Source: Streptomyces chartreusis NRRL 3882
GTDB taxonomy: Bacteria; Actinomycetota; Actinomycetes; Streptomycetales; Streptomycetaceae
NCBI RefSeq assembly: GCF_900236475.1
Contig: NZ_LT963352.1
Span: 8,465,001-8,529,000 of the forward strand
Length of the DNA stretch: 64,000 bases
Reading direction: 5' to 3'
Positions 25,892-35,367 of the stretch are shown here, in pieces. The translations under genes were made by a program, and so were the position numbers. Each line of letters opens with the position of its first letter. Position 1 is the first letter of the stretch. The notes beneath the pieces were generated by a model. The model was not told where the DNA came from. It ran no database searches and was given only the letters and a program-made list of their open reading frames with translations.

Positions 25892-27474
25892 CGGTGCATC
25901 AGCTCCCGCTCCGCCGCCGCGACGTCCGCACGGTGCAGGTCGAACGCCGGGGACTCACTACGGATCCGGGGGAGGGCGACGAAGTTGTGGCGGGGCGGCG
26001 GGCAGGAGGTCGCCCACTCCAGGGAGCGGCCGTAGCCCCACGGGTCGTCGGCCGTGACCCGCTCGCCGTACTTGGCCGTCTTCCAGACGTTGTAGAAGAA
26101 CGGCAGCATCGACATGCCGAGCAGGAACGAGCTGATCGTCGACACCGTGTTCAGCGTCGTCAGGCCCTCCACCGCCAGGTAGTCGGGGATCCGCCGCTGC
26201 ATGCCCTCCGTGCCCAGCCAGTGCTGGACGAGGAACGTGCCGTGGAAGCCGATGAACAGCGTCCAGAAGGTGATCTTGCCGAGGCGCTCGTCGAGCATCT
26301 TGCCGGTGAACTTCGGCCACCAGAAGTGGAAGCCGGAGAACATCGCGAACACGACCGTCCCGAAGATGACGTAGTGGAAGTGCGCGACGACGAAGTACGA
26401 GTCGGAGACGTGGAAGTCGATCGGCGGCGAGGCCAGCAGCACGCCCGTGAGCCCGCCGAACACGAACGTGATGAGGAAGCCGGTGGCCCACAGCATCGGT
26501 GTCTCGAAGGACAGCGAGCCCTTCCACATGGTGCCGATCCAGTTGAAGAACTTCACACCGGTCGGGACCGCGATCAGGAAGGTCATGAAGGAGAAGAACG
26601 GCAGCAGCACACCGCCGGTGACGTACATGTGGTGCGCCCACACCGTCACGGACAGACCCGCGATCGCGATGGTCGCGCCGATCAGACCCGTGTAACCGAA
26701 CATCGGCTTGCGGGAGAAGACCGGAATGACCTCGGAGATGATGCCGAAGAACGGTAGCGCGATGATGTACACCTCTGGATGGCCGAAGAACCAGAAGAGG
26801 TGTTGCCACAGCAACGCGCCGCCGTTGGCGGAGTCGAAGACGTGGGCACCGAACTTGCGGTCCGCCTCCAGGGCGAACAGGGCCGCGGCCAGGACCGGGA
26901 AGGCGAGCAGGACCAGCACACCGGTCAGCAGCACGTTCCAGGTGAAGATCGGCATGCGGAACATCGTCATGCCCGGGGCGCGCATGCAGATGATCGTGGT
27001 GATGAAGTTGACCGAGCCGAGGATGGTGCCGAAGCCGGAGAAGGCCAGACCCATGATCCACATGTCGGCGCCGATGCCCGGGCTGCGGACCGCGTCCGAG
27101 AGCGGGCTGTAGGCGAACCAGCCGAAGTCGGCCGCGCCCTGCGGGGTGAGGAAGCCGCCCACCGCGATGAGCGAGCCGAACAGGTACAGCCAGTAGGCGA
27201 ACATGTTCAGCCGGGGGAAGGCCACGTCCGGCGCGCCGATCTGCAGCGGCATGATCCAGTTCGCGAAGCCGGCGAACAGCGGCGTCGCGAACATCAGCAG
27301 CATGATCGTGCCGTGCATCGTGAACGCCTGGTTGAACTGCTCGTTCGACATGATCTGCAGACCAGGCCGGGCGAGCTCGGCGCGCATGAACAGCGCCATC
27401 ACGCCGCCGATGACGAAGAACGCGAACGACGTGGCCAGGTAGAGGTCACACTCTCCTGACGCGACGAGAATCAC
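25888..27474 (-). pseudogene. ctaD: Cytochrome c oxidase subunit I, 5'-truncated orphan copy
   Basis: Heme-copper oxidase catalytic subunit. From LYLATSFAFF onward the sequence is normal, with heme a ligand His in FTMHGTIML, the HPEVY copper-His/Tyr crosslink, VWAHHMYV and VVAHFHYV heme ligands. But the usual first 40-50 residues, including the start of helix I with the TTDHKTIG motif, are missing: upstream of codon LYL the frame reads into unrelated sequence (VTPGSVILVASGECD) that is the promoter region of the divergent sigma factor gene. The coordinate given uses an in-frame GTG with no good ribosome binding site. No subunit II or III genes are near. It may be a decayed copy; all catalytic ligands remain, so some function is not excluded. 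Confidence 0.75.
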
Positions 27475-27519
27475 GGAACCGGGTGTGACGACAGGGAAGG
27501 TGCCGGACACGAACGGGAC

Positions 27520-28089
27520 ATGAGCAACGACGAGATCTTCGCCGCTGCCTATCGCGAGCACTACTGGGCGGTCAGCCGCTATGTCGCGCGGCGACTGGAC
27601 GGGCGGGCCGGCGAGGTGGAGGAAGTGGTGGCGGAGGTGTTCACGGTCGCCTGGCGGCGCCGGGCCGACCTGCCCTCCTCTCCACTGCCCTGGCTGTACG
27701 GCGTGGCACGCAACTGCCTGGCCAACGCGGTGCGCGGCCACGGACGCCGCCGCCGGCTCGTCGACCGGCTCGGCAACGACGACACCGCGCACGGACGGCA
27801 CATCGCGGTGGGCCCCGAGGCGGACACGCCCGGCGGCTGGGTGCACGAGGCACTCGCCCGGCTCTCCGCGGCCGACCAGGAGGTGCTGCGCCTGACGGCC
27901 TGGGAGGAACTCGGCATCGACGAGGTCGCGATCACCCTCGGCTGCGGCAGGCGGGCCGCAGCGATGCGGCTGCACCGGGCTCGCCGCCGCCTCAGAGCCG
28001 AGATCGACGGGATGCGTCCCGCGGCCATGGCGGACTCGGCGGACTTGGCGGACACGGGACACTCACTGGGCGAGGGGGATCGCCGATGA
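27520..28089 (+). CDS. ECF-type RNA polymerase sigma factor
   Basis: A 189-residue sigma-70 family protein. Region 2 lies at about 10-80 (YREHYWAVSRYVARRL, EEVVAEVFTVAWRR, PWLYGVARNCLANAVR) and region 4 at about 112-165 (LARLSAADQEVLRLTAWEELGIDEVAITLG). It begins only about 70 bp from the truncated end of ctaD on the other strand. Genes downstream overlap it: a repeat-rich ORF (ATGA overlap) and a CU044_5270-type membrane protein, the usual partner of this sigma subfamily, likely acting as anti-sigma factor or target. Confidence 0.88.
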   Translation: MSNDEIFAAAYREHYWAVSRYVARRLDGRAGEVEEVVAEVFTVAWRRRADLPSSPLPWLYGVARNCLANAVRGHGRRRRLVDRLGNDDTAHGRHIAVGPEADTPGGWVHEALARLSAADQEVLRLTAWEELGIDEVAITLGCGRRAAAMRLHRARRRLRAEIDGMRPAAMADSADLADTGHSLGEGDRR

Positions 28090-29012
28090 CCGACGTCCTC
28101 TCCGAGCCCGGGGCGGCGGCGGGTGACGGTCCACCGAGGGCGCGCCCCGTCAGCGCAGCGGACGCGCGTGCGCTGTCCGGGTCCGGGATCGGTTGCGCCG
28201 CACGCGTCGTGTCCGGGCCTGTGGCCGGCCCCGCCGTGCACGTCCTCTCCCGGGGCGGGATCGCGTGTAGAGCACACGCCCTGTCCGGGGTGGTCGGCGG
28301 CGCCGCACGAGCGGTGTTCGGGGTCGGGATCGGTTGCGCCGCACGCGTCGTGTCCGGGCCTGTGGCCGGCCCCGCCGTGCACGTCCTCTCCAGGGACGGG
28401 ATCGCGTGTAGAGCACACGCCCTGTCCGGGGTGGTCGGCGGCGCCGCACGAGCGGTGTTCGGGGTCGGGATCGGTTGCGCCGCACGCGTCGGGTCCGGGC
28501 CTGTGGCCGGCCCCGCCGTGCACGTCCTCTCCAGGGACGGGATCGCGTGTAGAGCACACGCCCTGTCCGGGGTGGTCGGCCGCGCCGCACGAGCGGTGTT
28601 CGGGGTCGGGATCGGTTGCCCGGCACGCCTTCTGTCCCTGGCCGGGTCCGGGTACGGGACCGGTATCGGTCGCGGCGTACACCGTCTGTGCGGGACCAGG
28701 ACCGGCACCGGGATCGGGGTCGGTTGCGACGCACGTGCCCGGTCCGGGACCGCCGCTGGCCTCGACGCGCACGCCGTGTCCAGGACCGCGGCCGGTCGGG
28801 CCGCACGCGCTCTGCCGCGGATCATGACCGGCCGCCCCGCACGCGTCCTGCCCTGGACCATGACCGGCCGCCCCGCACGCGTCCTGCCCCGGGCCACGAC
28901 CCGACGCGCCGCACGCGCCCTGATCACGCCTTCGACCGGACGCCATGCCCGGGCCCCGCGTCCCCTCCCCGCCGCCCACGTCACCGCCCCTAAGGAACAC
29001 GGCCATGGCTGA
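28086..29012 (+). CDS. Repeat-built ORF of unknown function (47-residue repeats) in the sigma operon
   Basis: A 308-codon ORF that starts in the sigma stop codon (ATGA) and ends 8 bp inside the next gene, so it fills the operon gap exactly. It consists of three near-identical 47-residue repeats (GIGCAARVVSGPVAGPAVHV... to ...ARAVFGV), a degenerate fourth, and a shorter Arg/Ala-rich repeat area. Composition is Ala, Gly, Val, Arg, Cys-rich with no signal peptide or known motif. GC at third positions is about 83%, lower than neighbours, with rare codons AGA and CGA, and all six frames are open because the unit has 141 bp (a multiple of three) and no stops. It may be a coding expansion or an untranslated minisatellite. 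Confidence 0.4.
   Translation: MTDVLSEPGAAAGDGPPRARPVSAADARALSGSGIGCAARVVSGPVAGPAVHVLSRGGIACRAHALSGVVGGAARAVFGVGIGCAARVVSGPVAGPAVHVLSRDGIACRAHALSGVVGGAARAVFGVGIGCAARVGSGPVAGPAVHVLSRDGIACRAHALSGVVGRAARAVFGVGIGCPARLLSLAGSGYGTGIGRGVHRLCGTRTGTGIGVGCDARARSGTAAGLDAHAVSRTAAGRAARALPRIMTGRPARVLPWTMTGRPARVLPRATTRRAARALITPSTGRHARAPRPLPAAHVTAPKEHGHG
28185..28607. repeat. 141-bp direct tandem repeat, three copies plus partial fourth
   Basis: Units begin GGGATCGGTTGCGCCGCACG at 28185, 28326 and 28467, with a diverged start of a fourth at 28608. The copies differ by only a few bases (for example CCCGGGGCGG against CCAGGGACGG), so the expansion is recent. Confidence 0.9.
28824..28895. repeat. 36-bp tandem duplication
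   Basis: ATGACCGGCCGCCCCGCACG and its following 16 bases occur twice with a 36-bp period (28824 and 28860), with a degenerate relative further down (around 28896), inside the same repeat-built ORF. Confidence 0.75.
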
Positions 29013-30003
29013 CGAACTCGAACTGCTGCGCGGTGCCAACCCGGTGCCGTCCGACGCGCCCCACTTCGGCGACGGCCCCCTGGACCACGGCGCCGAGCGC
29101 CGACTGGAGCGGCTGCTGCGTGAGCGGCCCTCCGGACGGCTGCGGGACCGGCTGGTGCCCGGCACGGGCCGGCCCCGGCTGGCCTGGGGACTCATCGCCA
29201 CGGCCGTGGTCGCCGCCCTGGCGCTGACCCTCGTACTGAGCGGCCCCAACACCACACCGGCAGCCGCCGCACCCCGCCCGCTGGTGGTACAGACCGGCTC
29301 CACACCCCTGCCCCTGGACCGGCTGGCCGAGCGCGCGGCACAGGCTGCCGTCGACGGATCTCCCCGCCTGCGCAAGGGCACGCACGTGCAGTCCTGGAGC
29401 ATGGGCATGTCGGAGGACAAGCCCCCGATCACCCTGCCCGAAGAGCGCATCGTGCGCTGGCGGGCCGACGGCAGTCACACGGAACTCGTCGTGGCGACCG
29501 ACCCGAGGCATCCGGGCCGCCCGGTCCTCTCCGACGCCGGCGGTGAGCCGCACCTCGTCGACGACGGGCACGTCATCAGCGACCAGACCTATCCGCCGAG
29601 CTGGAGCGACGCCCCGCCCCAGTCCCCGCCACCGCACGAGCCCGCCCGGCTGCGCGCTTACCTGACGGAGGCTCAGTACTCTGACACTCCGCTGACCACG
29701 CCCCAACTGCTGGACGCCGTCGAGGTGCTGCTCGACCACTGGACCCTCGGCGCCCGGGAGACCGCGGCGCTCGCCCGCCTCCTGGCCGGCGCCGAGGGAC
29801 TGCGGCCCGTCGGCCAGGTGACCGACCGCCTCGGGCGACCCGGTCAGGCGTACGTGTACGACGGCCCCGGCGCCCACCACATGCTGGTCATGGACCCGGT
29901 CACCGGCGCCGTCCTCGGCCTGGAGAGCACCTTCTCCACCGCCGAACCCGAGTACGGCGTCAAGAAGGGCGACGTCATGTCGTACAGCGCGTGGATGCGC
30001 TGA
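29005..30003 (+). CDS. CU044_5270 family membrane protein, sigma partner
   Basis: A 332-residue protein with a cytoplasmic N-terminus (about 1-55), one membrane helix LAWGLIATAVVAALALTLVLSG (about 56-77) and an extracytoplasmic domain. Proteins with this layout follow ECF sigma genes throughout actinobacteria and are thought to sense outside signals; direct anti-sigma activity is not proven. ATG follows AAGGAACACGGCC. In this genome the usual tight coupling to the sigma gene is interrupted by the repeat-built ORF. Confidence 0.8.
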   Translation: MADELELLRGANPVPSDAPHFGDGPLDHGAERRLERLLRERPSGRLRDRLVPGTGRPRLAWGLIATAVVAALALTLVLSGPNTTPAAAAPRPLVVQTGSTPLPLDRLAERAAQAAVDGSPRLRKGTHVQSWSMGMSEDKPPITLPEERIVRWRADGSHTELVVATDPRHPGRPVLSDAGGEPHLVDDGHVISDQTYPPSWSDAPPQSPPPHEPARLRAYLTEAQYSDTPLTTPQLLDAVEVLLDHWTLGARETAALARLLAGAEGLRPVGQVTDRLGRPGQAYVYDGPGAHHMLVMDPVTGAVLGLESTFSTAEPEYGVKKGDVMSYSAWMR

Positions 30004-30019
30004 TCACGCCCCGGGCAGC

Positions 30020-30385
30020 CTATTCGTCCCAGGCCTGGACCAGGGTCTGTTCGGCGATCTTGCCGTCCCGCAGCGAGATCATCGACTCGGACAGGACGCG
30101 CACACCGTCCGCGTACTCGCAGCTCTCGCTGTAGGCGGCCTCGTCGCCCTGGATGACGCACCGCTCCAGCTTGTGCGTCATGTCGCGGCTGTAGACGTCT
30201 TCCAGCATCCGGCTGATCTCGTCCCGGCCGTGCAGGACCTTGGGGTGGCTGGGCTGGGTCGTGTGGTCGACGATGCGGAACTCCGCGTCGTCCGCGTAGA
30301 GCGAGAGCAGAATCTCCGGGTTCTGTCCCTCCAGAGCCTGGCGCAGTGTCTCTCTGTCGAAGGCGGGGTCTGCCGCGGTTCCCAT
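30020..30385 (-). CDS. SnoaL-like / NTF2-fold protein
   Basis: A 121-residue cytoplasmic protein with the cone-shaped NTF2 fold pattern: N-terminal helix RETLRQALEGQNPEILLSLYADDAEF (about 10-35), then VLHGRDEISRMLEDVYSRD and the closing strand KIAEQTLVQAWDE. Family members include polyketide cyclases and ketosteroid isomerases, but many are simple ligand-binding proteins. ATG follows GAAGGAG at ideal spacing. The longer open frame upstream is not coding. Monocistronic, converging with the sigma operon. Confidence 0.8.
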   Translation of the reverse strand: MGTAADPAFDRETLRQALEGQNPEILLSLYADDAEFRIVDHTTQPSHPKVLHGRDEISRMLEDVYSRDMTHKLERCVIQGDEAAYSESCEYADGVRVLSESMISLRDGKIAEQTLVQAWDE

Positions 30386-30519
30386 GATGATCTCCTTCGA
30401 AGGGCCGCGACCCGGTCGGAGCGGGCCGCGAGGGGCCTCTCCTGTCGAGCCTCCTCCCGTCCGCCGGGCTAGGCAAGCGCAGCCGCACACACGCGGCCCT
30501 CGCATGCCCGCCCGCCGGC

Positions 30520-32274
30520 TCAGTCCGCCGCGGCCAGGAACTGGGTCGCCGCCAGCTCCGCGTAGAGCGGGTCGGCGGTCACGAGCTCGCGGTGGGTGCC
30601 GACCGCCCGGACACGGCCCGCGTCCATCACCACGATCCGGTCGGCCATCGTCACCGTGGACAGCCGGTGCGCCACCACGAGGACCGTGGTCGTACGGGCC
30701 ACGTCCGCGACGGTGTCGCGCAGCGCCGCCTCGTTGACCGCGTCCAACTGCGAGGTCGCCTCGTCGAGCAGCAGCAGCCGGGGGCGGCGCAGCAGCGCCC
30801 GGGCGATGGCGACACGCTGGCGCTCACCGCCCGACAGCTTGGTGCCCCGATGCCCCACGAGTGTGTCGAGGCCGCCGGGCAGCCGGGCGACCAGGCCGTC
30901 GAGACGGGTCGTCTTGAGCACCCGCGCGAGGGCGTCGTCGTCCGCCTCCGGATTGCCCAGCAGCAGGTTGTCCCGCAGGGAGCCCGACAGGACCGGCGCG
31001 TCCTGCTCCACGTAGCCGATCGCGGCGCGCAGTTGGGGCAGCTCCCAGTCGGCGAGGTCGCGTCCGTCGAGCGTGATCACCCCGGAGTCCGGATCGTAGA
31101 ACCGCTCGATCAGCGAGAAGACGGTGGTCTTGCCGGCGCCGGACGGGCCCACGAACGCCGTCATGCCCTGCGCGGGCACGGCGAACGTCACACCGTGGTG
31201 GACGTACGGCGAATCGTCGGCGTACCGGAAGCGGACATCGTCGAAGGCGAGGGCGGCGGGCCGCGCGCCGGGGGAGGGGAGCGGGGCGGCAGCGGCCGCC
31301 GGCTCGGCGGGCAGACGCAGCGCCTCCTGGATGCGGGTGAGGGCCGCGGTGCCCGTCTGGTACTGCGTGACGGCGCCGACGACCTGCTGTATCGGCGACA
31401 TCAGGTAGAAGACGAACAGCAGGAACGCGACGAGCGTGCCCACGTCGACGGCGCCGGTCGCCACGCGCGCGCCACCCACGGCGAGCACCGTGATGAAGGC
31501 GATCTGCATGGCCAGTCCCGCCGTGTTGCCCGCGGCCGCCGACCACTTGGCGGCCCGCACGCTCTGCCGCCACGACTCCTGCGCCGCCTCGTGCAGTGTG
31601 CGCTCCTCCCGGTGCTCGGCACCGGACGCCTTGACCGTGCGCAGGGCGCCCAGGATCCGCTCCAGCGAGGCACCCATGACACCCACCGCGTCCTGCGCCT
31701 GCCGGCTCGCCTTGTTGATGCGCGGCACGATCACGCCGAGGATCACGCCCGCGCCCAGGATCACGGCGAGGGTGACGCCCAGCAGCACGGCGTCCACCAA
31801 GCCCATCATCACCACCGTCGCGACGAGCGTGAGACCGCCCGTGCCCAGCCCGACCAGCGAGTCGGTGGTCACCTCGCGCAGCAGGGTGGTGTCCGAGGTG
31901 ATGCGGGCCATCAGGTCGCCGGGTTCGCTGCGGTCCACGGCCGTGATCCGCAGCCGCAGCAGATACGACGACAGGGCGCGCCGCGCGCCGAGCACCACCG
32001 ACTCGGCGGTGCGCTGCAACACGTACGAACCCAGCGCGCCCAGCGCCGCGTTGGCCACGACCAGGGCCGACATGGCCAGCAGCGCGCCGGTGATGGCCCG
32101 GTCGTGCGCCAGATCGTCGATCAGGTCCTGCGCCACCAGCGGCAGCATCAGCCCGGTCGCCCCGGTGACCAGCGAGAGCACCGCACCGGCGAACAGGGAC
32201 CGGCGGTGCGGCCGTACGTAGGCGAGGAGCAGCCGCCAGGCGGGCGTGCCGGGGTCGGTCTCTGCGATGCTCAC
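30520..32274 (-). CDS. ABC exporter, fused permease and ATPase (multidrug type)
   Basis: A 584-residue half-transporter that would work as a homodimer. Six membrane helices (about 25-310) precede the nucleotide-binding domain: Walker A GPSGAGKTT, Q-loop YVEQDAPV, signature LSGGERQRV, Walker B RLLLLDEATSQLD, H-loop VVAHRLS. It resembles lipid/drug exporters of the MsbA/BmrA group. Single gene with no partner, so the substrate is open. Confidence 0.88.
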   Translation of the reverse strand: MSIAETDPGTPAWRLLLAYVRPHRRSLFAGAVLSLVTGATGLMLPLVAQDLIDDLAHDRAITGALLAMSALVVANAALGALGSYVLQRTAESVVLGARRALSSYLLRLRITAVDRSEPGDLMARITSDTTLLREVTTDSLVGLGTGGLTLVATVVMMGLVDAVLLGVTLAVILGAGVILGVIVPRINKASRQAQDAVGVMGASLERILGALRTVKASGAEHREERTLHEAAQESWRQSVRAAKWSAAAGNTAGLAMQIAFITVLAVGGARVATGAVDVGTLVAFLLFVFYLMSPIQQVVGAVTQYQTGTAALTRIQEALRLPAEPAAAAAPLPSPGARPAALAFDDVRFRYADDSPYVHHGVTFAVPAQGMTAFVGPSGAGKTTVFSLIERFYDPDSGVITLDGRDLADWELPQLRAAIGYVEQDAPVLSGSLRDNLLLGNPEADDDALARVLKTTRLDGLVARLPGGLDTLVGHRGTKLSGGERQRVAIARALLRRPRLLLLDEATSQLDAVNEAALRDTVADVARTTTVLVVAHRLSTVTMADRIVVMDAGRVRAVGTHRELVTADPLYAELAATQFLAAAD

Positions 32275-32456
32275 GTCGCTCCTTCGGCGTGGGGCGGAGC
32301 TGTCAGGTTACGGGGGCCGCCGGGTGCGGTGCCCGGCGTTTTCGGGCAGCGTGTGAGCTGGTGATACGGCGCCGCGGGTGGCCGATCCGCATCCCTTGCC
32401 GATCAGTCGCGCGTAGGGTCGGAAAGGAAGGCATCCCGGCCGACGAAGGAGTCAGC

Positions 32457-33545
32457 ATGGCGCAGGAAGTACGCGGTGTGATCGCACCCGGCAAGGACGA
32501 GCCGGTACGGATCGAGACGATCGTCGTGCCCGATCCCGGCCCGGGGGAGGCGGTCGTGCGCGTCCAGGCCTGCGGGGTGTGCCACACCGATCTGCACTAC
32601 AAGCAGGGCGGCATCAGCGACGACTTCCCCTTCCTGCTCGGCCACGAGGCCGCGGGCGTGGTCGAGGCGGTCGGCGACGGCGTCACCGACGTCGCACCCG
32701 GGGACTTCGTGATCCTCAACTGGCGTGCGGTGTGCGGGACATGCCGGGCCTGTCTGCGCGGCCGGCCCTGGTACTGCTTCGACACCCACAACGCGCGGCA
32801 GAAGATGACCCTCGCCGCGACCGGTCAGGAGCTGTCCCCGGCCCTAGGCATCGGTGCCTTCGCCGAGAAGACCCTCGTCGCCGCCGGGCAGTGCACCAAG
32901 GTCGACCCGGCCGTCGCCCCGCAGGTGGCCGGGCTGCTCGGCTGCGGCGTCATGGCCGGCATCGGCGCCGCGATCAACACCGGAAACGTCGGGCGGGGCG
33001 ACACGGTCGCCGTCATCGGCTGCGGCGGCGTCGGCGACGCGGCCGTCGCGGGCTCGCACCTCGCCGGAGCGGCGAAAATCATCGCCGTCGACATCGACGA
33101 CCGCAAGCTTCAGACGGCCCGGACCATGGGCGCCACCCACACCGTCAACTCGCGCGAGACCGACCCGGTCGAGGCGATCCGCGAACTCACCGGCGGCTTC
33201 GGCGCCGACGTCGTCATCGAGGCCGTCGGCCGCCCGGAGACGTACAAGCAGGCCTTCTACGCCCGTGACCTCGCCGGCACGGTCGTCCTGGTCGGCGTGC
33301 CCACCCCCGAGATGAAACTCGAACTGCCGCTGCTGGACGTGTTCGGGCGCGGCGGGGCGCTGAAGTCGTCGTGGTACGGCGACTGCCTGCCCTCCCGCGA
33401 CTTCCCCATGCTGATCGACCTGCACCTGCAAGGGCGCCTGGACCTCGGGGCGTTCGTCACCGAGACCATCCAGCTCGACGAGGTGGAGAAGGCGTTCGAG
33501 CGGATGCACCACGGCGACGTGCTGCGCTCGGTGGTGGTGCTGTGA
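32457..33545 (+). CDS. mscR: S-(hydroxymethyl)mycothiol dehydrogenase
   Basis: Zinc-dependent, NAD+-linked alcohol dehydrogenase of 362 residues that oxidises the formaldehyde adduct of mycothiol to S-formylmycothiol. Catalytic zinc ligands are in CGVCHTDLH and GHEAAG; the structural zinc Cys set is VCGTCRACLRGRPWYC; the Rossmann motif is VIGCGGVGDAAV. ATG follows GAAGGAG. The next gene starts inside its stop (TGATG) and is a metallo-beta-lactamase-fold hydrolase, the usual partner in this pathway. Confidence 0.88.
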   Translation: MAQEVRGVIAPGKDEPVRIETIVVPDPGPGEAVVRVQACGVCHTDLHYKQGGISDDFPFLLGHEAAGVVEAVGDGVTDVAPGDFVILNWRAVCGTCRACLRGRPWYCFDTHNARQKMTLAATGQELSPALGIGAFAEKTLVAAGQCTKVDPAVAPQVAGLLGCGVMAGIGAAINTGNVGRGDTVAVIGCGGVGDAAVAGSHLAGAAKIIAVDIDDRKLQTARTMGATHTVNSRETDPVEAIRELTGGFGADVVIEAVGRPETYKQAFYARDLAGTVVLVGVPTPEMKLELPLLDVFGRGGALKSSWYGDCLPSRDFPMLIDLHLQGRLDLGAFVTETIQLDEVEKAFERMHHGDVLRSVVVL

Positions 33546-34174
33546 TGACCCCGCGCGTCGAACACCTCGTCACCTCCGGCCAGTTCAGCCTCGACGGCGG
33601 AACCTGGGACGTCGACAACAACGTCTGGATCGTCGGCGACGACCACGAGGCGATCGTCATCGACGCCGCCCACGACGCCGACGCCATCGCCCGGGCCGTC
33701 GGGGACCGCCGGCTCACGGCCATCGTGTGCACCCATGCCCACAACGACCACATCGACGCCGCCCCCGCCCTCGCCGAGCGCACCGGGGCCACCATCTGGC
33801 TGCACCATGACGACCTGCCGCTGTGGAAGCAGACCCACCCGGACCGCGAGCCCGACGCCTGGCTGGTCGACGGCCAGGTGATCGAGGCCGGCGGTGCCGA
33901 CCTGAGGGTCCTGCACACCCCGGGGCACGCGCCCGGCGCGGTGTGCCTGTACGACCCCGGGCTCGCCACCGTCTTCACCGGGGACACGCTCTTCCAGGGC
34001 GGCCCCGGCGCCACCGGCCGGTCCTTCTCGCACTTCCCGACGATCATCGACTCGATCCGCGACCGCCTCCTCACGCTGCCGCCCGGGACGACGGTCCGCA
34101 CCGGCCACGGAGACTCCACGACCATCGGCGCGGAAGCCCCGCACCTCCAGGAGTGGATCGCCCGGGGGCACTGA
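33545..34174 (+). CDS. Metallo-beta-lactamase-fold hydrolase (probable S-formylmycothiol hydrolase)
   Basis: A 209-residue hydrolase with THAHNDHIDAAP (HxHxDH metal motif), HTPGHAPGAVC, FTGDTLF and TGHGDST, the full binuclear zinc set of glyoxalase II-like enzymes. Coupling to mscR suggests it releases mycothiol and formate from S-formylmycothiol; this is inferred from the gene pair, which is widely conserved in actinobacteria. Confidence 0.85.
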   Translation: MTPRVEHLVTSGQFSLDGGTWDVDNNVWIVGDDHEAIVIDAAHDADAIARAVGDRRLTAIVCTHAHNDHIDAAPALAERTGATIWLHHDDLPLWKQTHPDREPDAWLVDGQVIEAGGADLRVLHTPGHAPGAVCLYDPGLATVFTGDTLFQGGPGATGRSFSHFPTIIDSIRDRLLTLPPGTTVRTGHGDSTTIGAEAPHLQEWIARGH

Positions 34175-34264
34175 CCGCGTGTCGCCGGTAAAAGGCGACA
34201 GGAGATGTCCGGCTTACCCGTAACCCTGGAGGCGACAAGCAGCCACGGTCTCGGGAGGACGGAC

Positions 34265-35179
34265 ATGTCAGCTCCGCTGAAGGGCAAGGTCGCACTGGTC
34301 GCCGGAGCGACCCGGGGCGCCGGACGGGGGATGGCGGTGGAGCTCGGCGCGGCGGGCGCGACCGTCTACGTCACCGGACGCACCACCCGCGCCCGCCGCT
34401 CGGAGTACGACCGGTCCGAGACCATCGAGGACACCGCCGACCTGGTCACCGAGGCCGGCGGGCAGGGCATCGCCGTACCCACCGACCACCTCGACCCGGT
34501 GCAGGTGCGCGCTCTGGTGGACCGGATCGCCGACGAGCAGGGCCGCCTCGACGTCCTGGTCAACGACATCTGGGGCGGTGAGAACCTCTTCGAGTGGGAG
34601 ACGCCGCTCTGGGAGCACGACCTCGACAACGGCCTGCGCCTGCTCAGGCTCGCGGTCGAGACGCACGCGATCACCAGCCACCACGCCCTGCCCCTGCTGC
34701 TGCGCCACCCCGGCGGCCTGGTCGTCGAGGTCACGGACGGAACCGCCGACTACAACGCCGACAACTACCGCGTGAACTTCTTCTACGACCTCGCCAAGGC
34801 CTCCGTCCTGCGCATGGCCTTCGCCCTCGGCCACGAGCTCGGCCCGCGCGGTGCCACCGCCGTCGCCCTCACCCCCGGCTGGCTGCGCTCGGAGATGATG
34901 CTCGACCACTTCGGGGTACGGGAGGACAACTGGCGCGACGCCCTGGAGCGCGTCCCCCACTTCGCCATCTCGGAGACCCCGCGCTACGTGGGCCGGGCGG
35001 TGGCCGCGCTCGCCGCCGACCCGGACGTGGCGCGCTGGAACGGCCGGTCCCTCTCCAGTGGGGGCCTCGCCCAGGTGTACGGCTTCACCGACCTCGACGG
35101 CAGCCGTCCGGACGCCTGGCGCTACCTCGTCGAGGTGCAGGACGCGGGCGGGCCGGCCGACACGACCGGCTACCGGTGA
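34265..35179 (+). CDS. Short-chain dehydrogenase/reductase
   Basis: A 304-residue classical SDR with cofactor motif GATRGAGRGMA (about 15-25) and TGRTTR, which suits NADP. The catalytic serine/tyrosine pattern is unusual: after VVEVTDGTADYNADNYRVNFFYDLAKAS the YxxxK is YDLAK, and the usual Ser position carries a Thr. The ATG follows CGGGAGG. Close relatives are a defined subgroup in actinobacteria without known substrate. Confidence 0.82.
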   Translation: MSAPLKGKVALVAGATRGAGRGMAVELGAAGATVYVTGRTTRARRSEYDRSETIEDTADLVTEAGGQGIAVPTDHLDPVQVRALVDRIADEQGRLDVLVNDIWGGENLFEWETPLWEHDLDNGLRLLRLAVETHAITSHHALPLLLRHPGGLVVEVTDGTADYNADNYRVNFFYDLAKASVLRMAFALGHELGPRGATAVALTPGWLRSEMMLDHFGVREDNWRDALERVPHFAISETPRYVGRAVAALAADPDVARWNGRSLSSGGLAQVYGFTDLDGSRPDAWRYLVEVQDAGGPADTTGYR

Positions 35180-35367
35180 GGCACCCGACCCCGGAACGCC
35201 TCTTGTCCGGAATGCCCGTTGTGCATCTATATGGCCTGTCACGCGCCGGTGGGAAATGTCACTGTTCCGTCGCAGCCGCGCCGACCGCACAACCGGACTC
35301 GGCGCTCGCCCGTCTAGCTGGCAGGGATCGCAGACCACCGACCACTTCCGAAAGGGCATGACCAACC

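Noticed and set aside
27475..28062. N-terminal extension of ctaD in frame through the sigma gene
   Set aside because: It is antisense to the sigma factor and does not match any CtaD N-terminus.
28185..28607. CRISPR-like array
   Set aside because: Units are 141-bp direct repeats without unique spacers; no cas genes nearby.
27579..29450. Minus-strand 623-codon ORF with Cys-rich repeats (GQGVCSTRDP, DACGATDPDPEHRS)
   Set aside because: It exists only because the 141-bp repeat has no stops in any frame; flanks are antisense to real genes.
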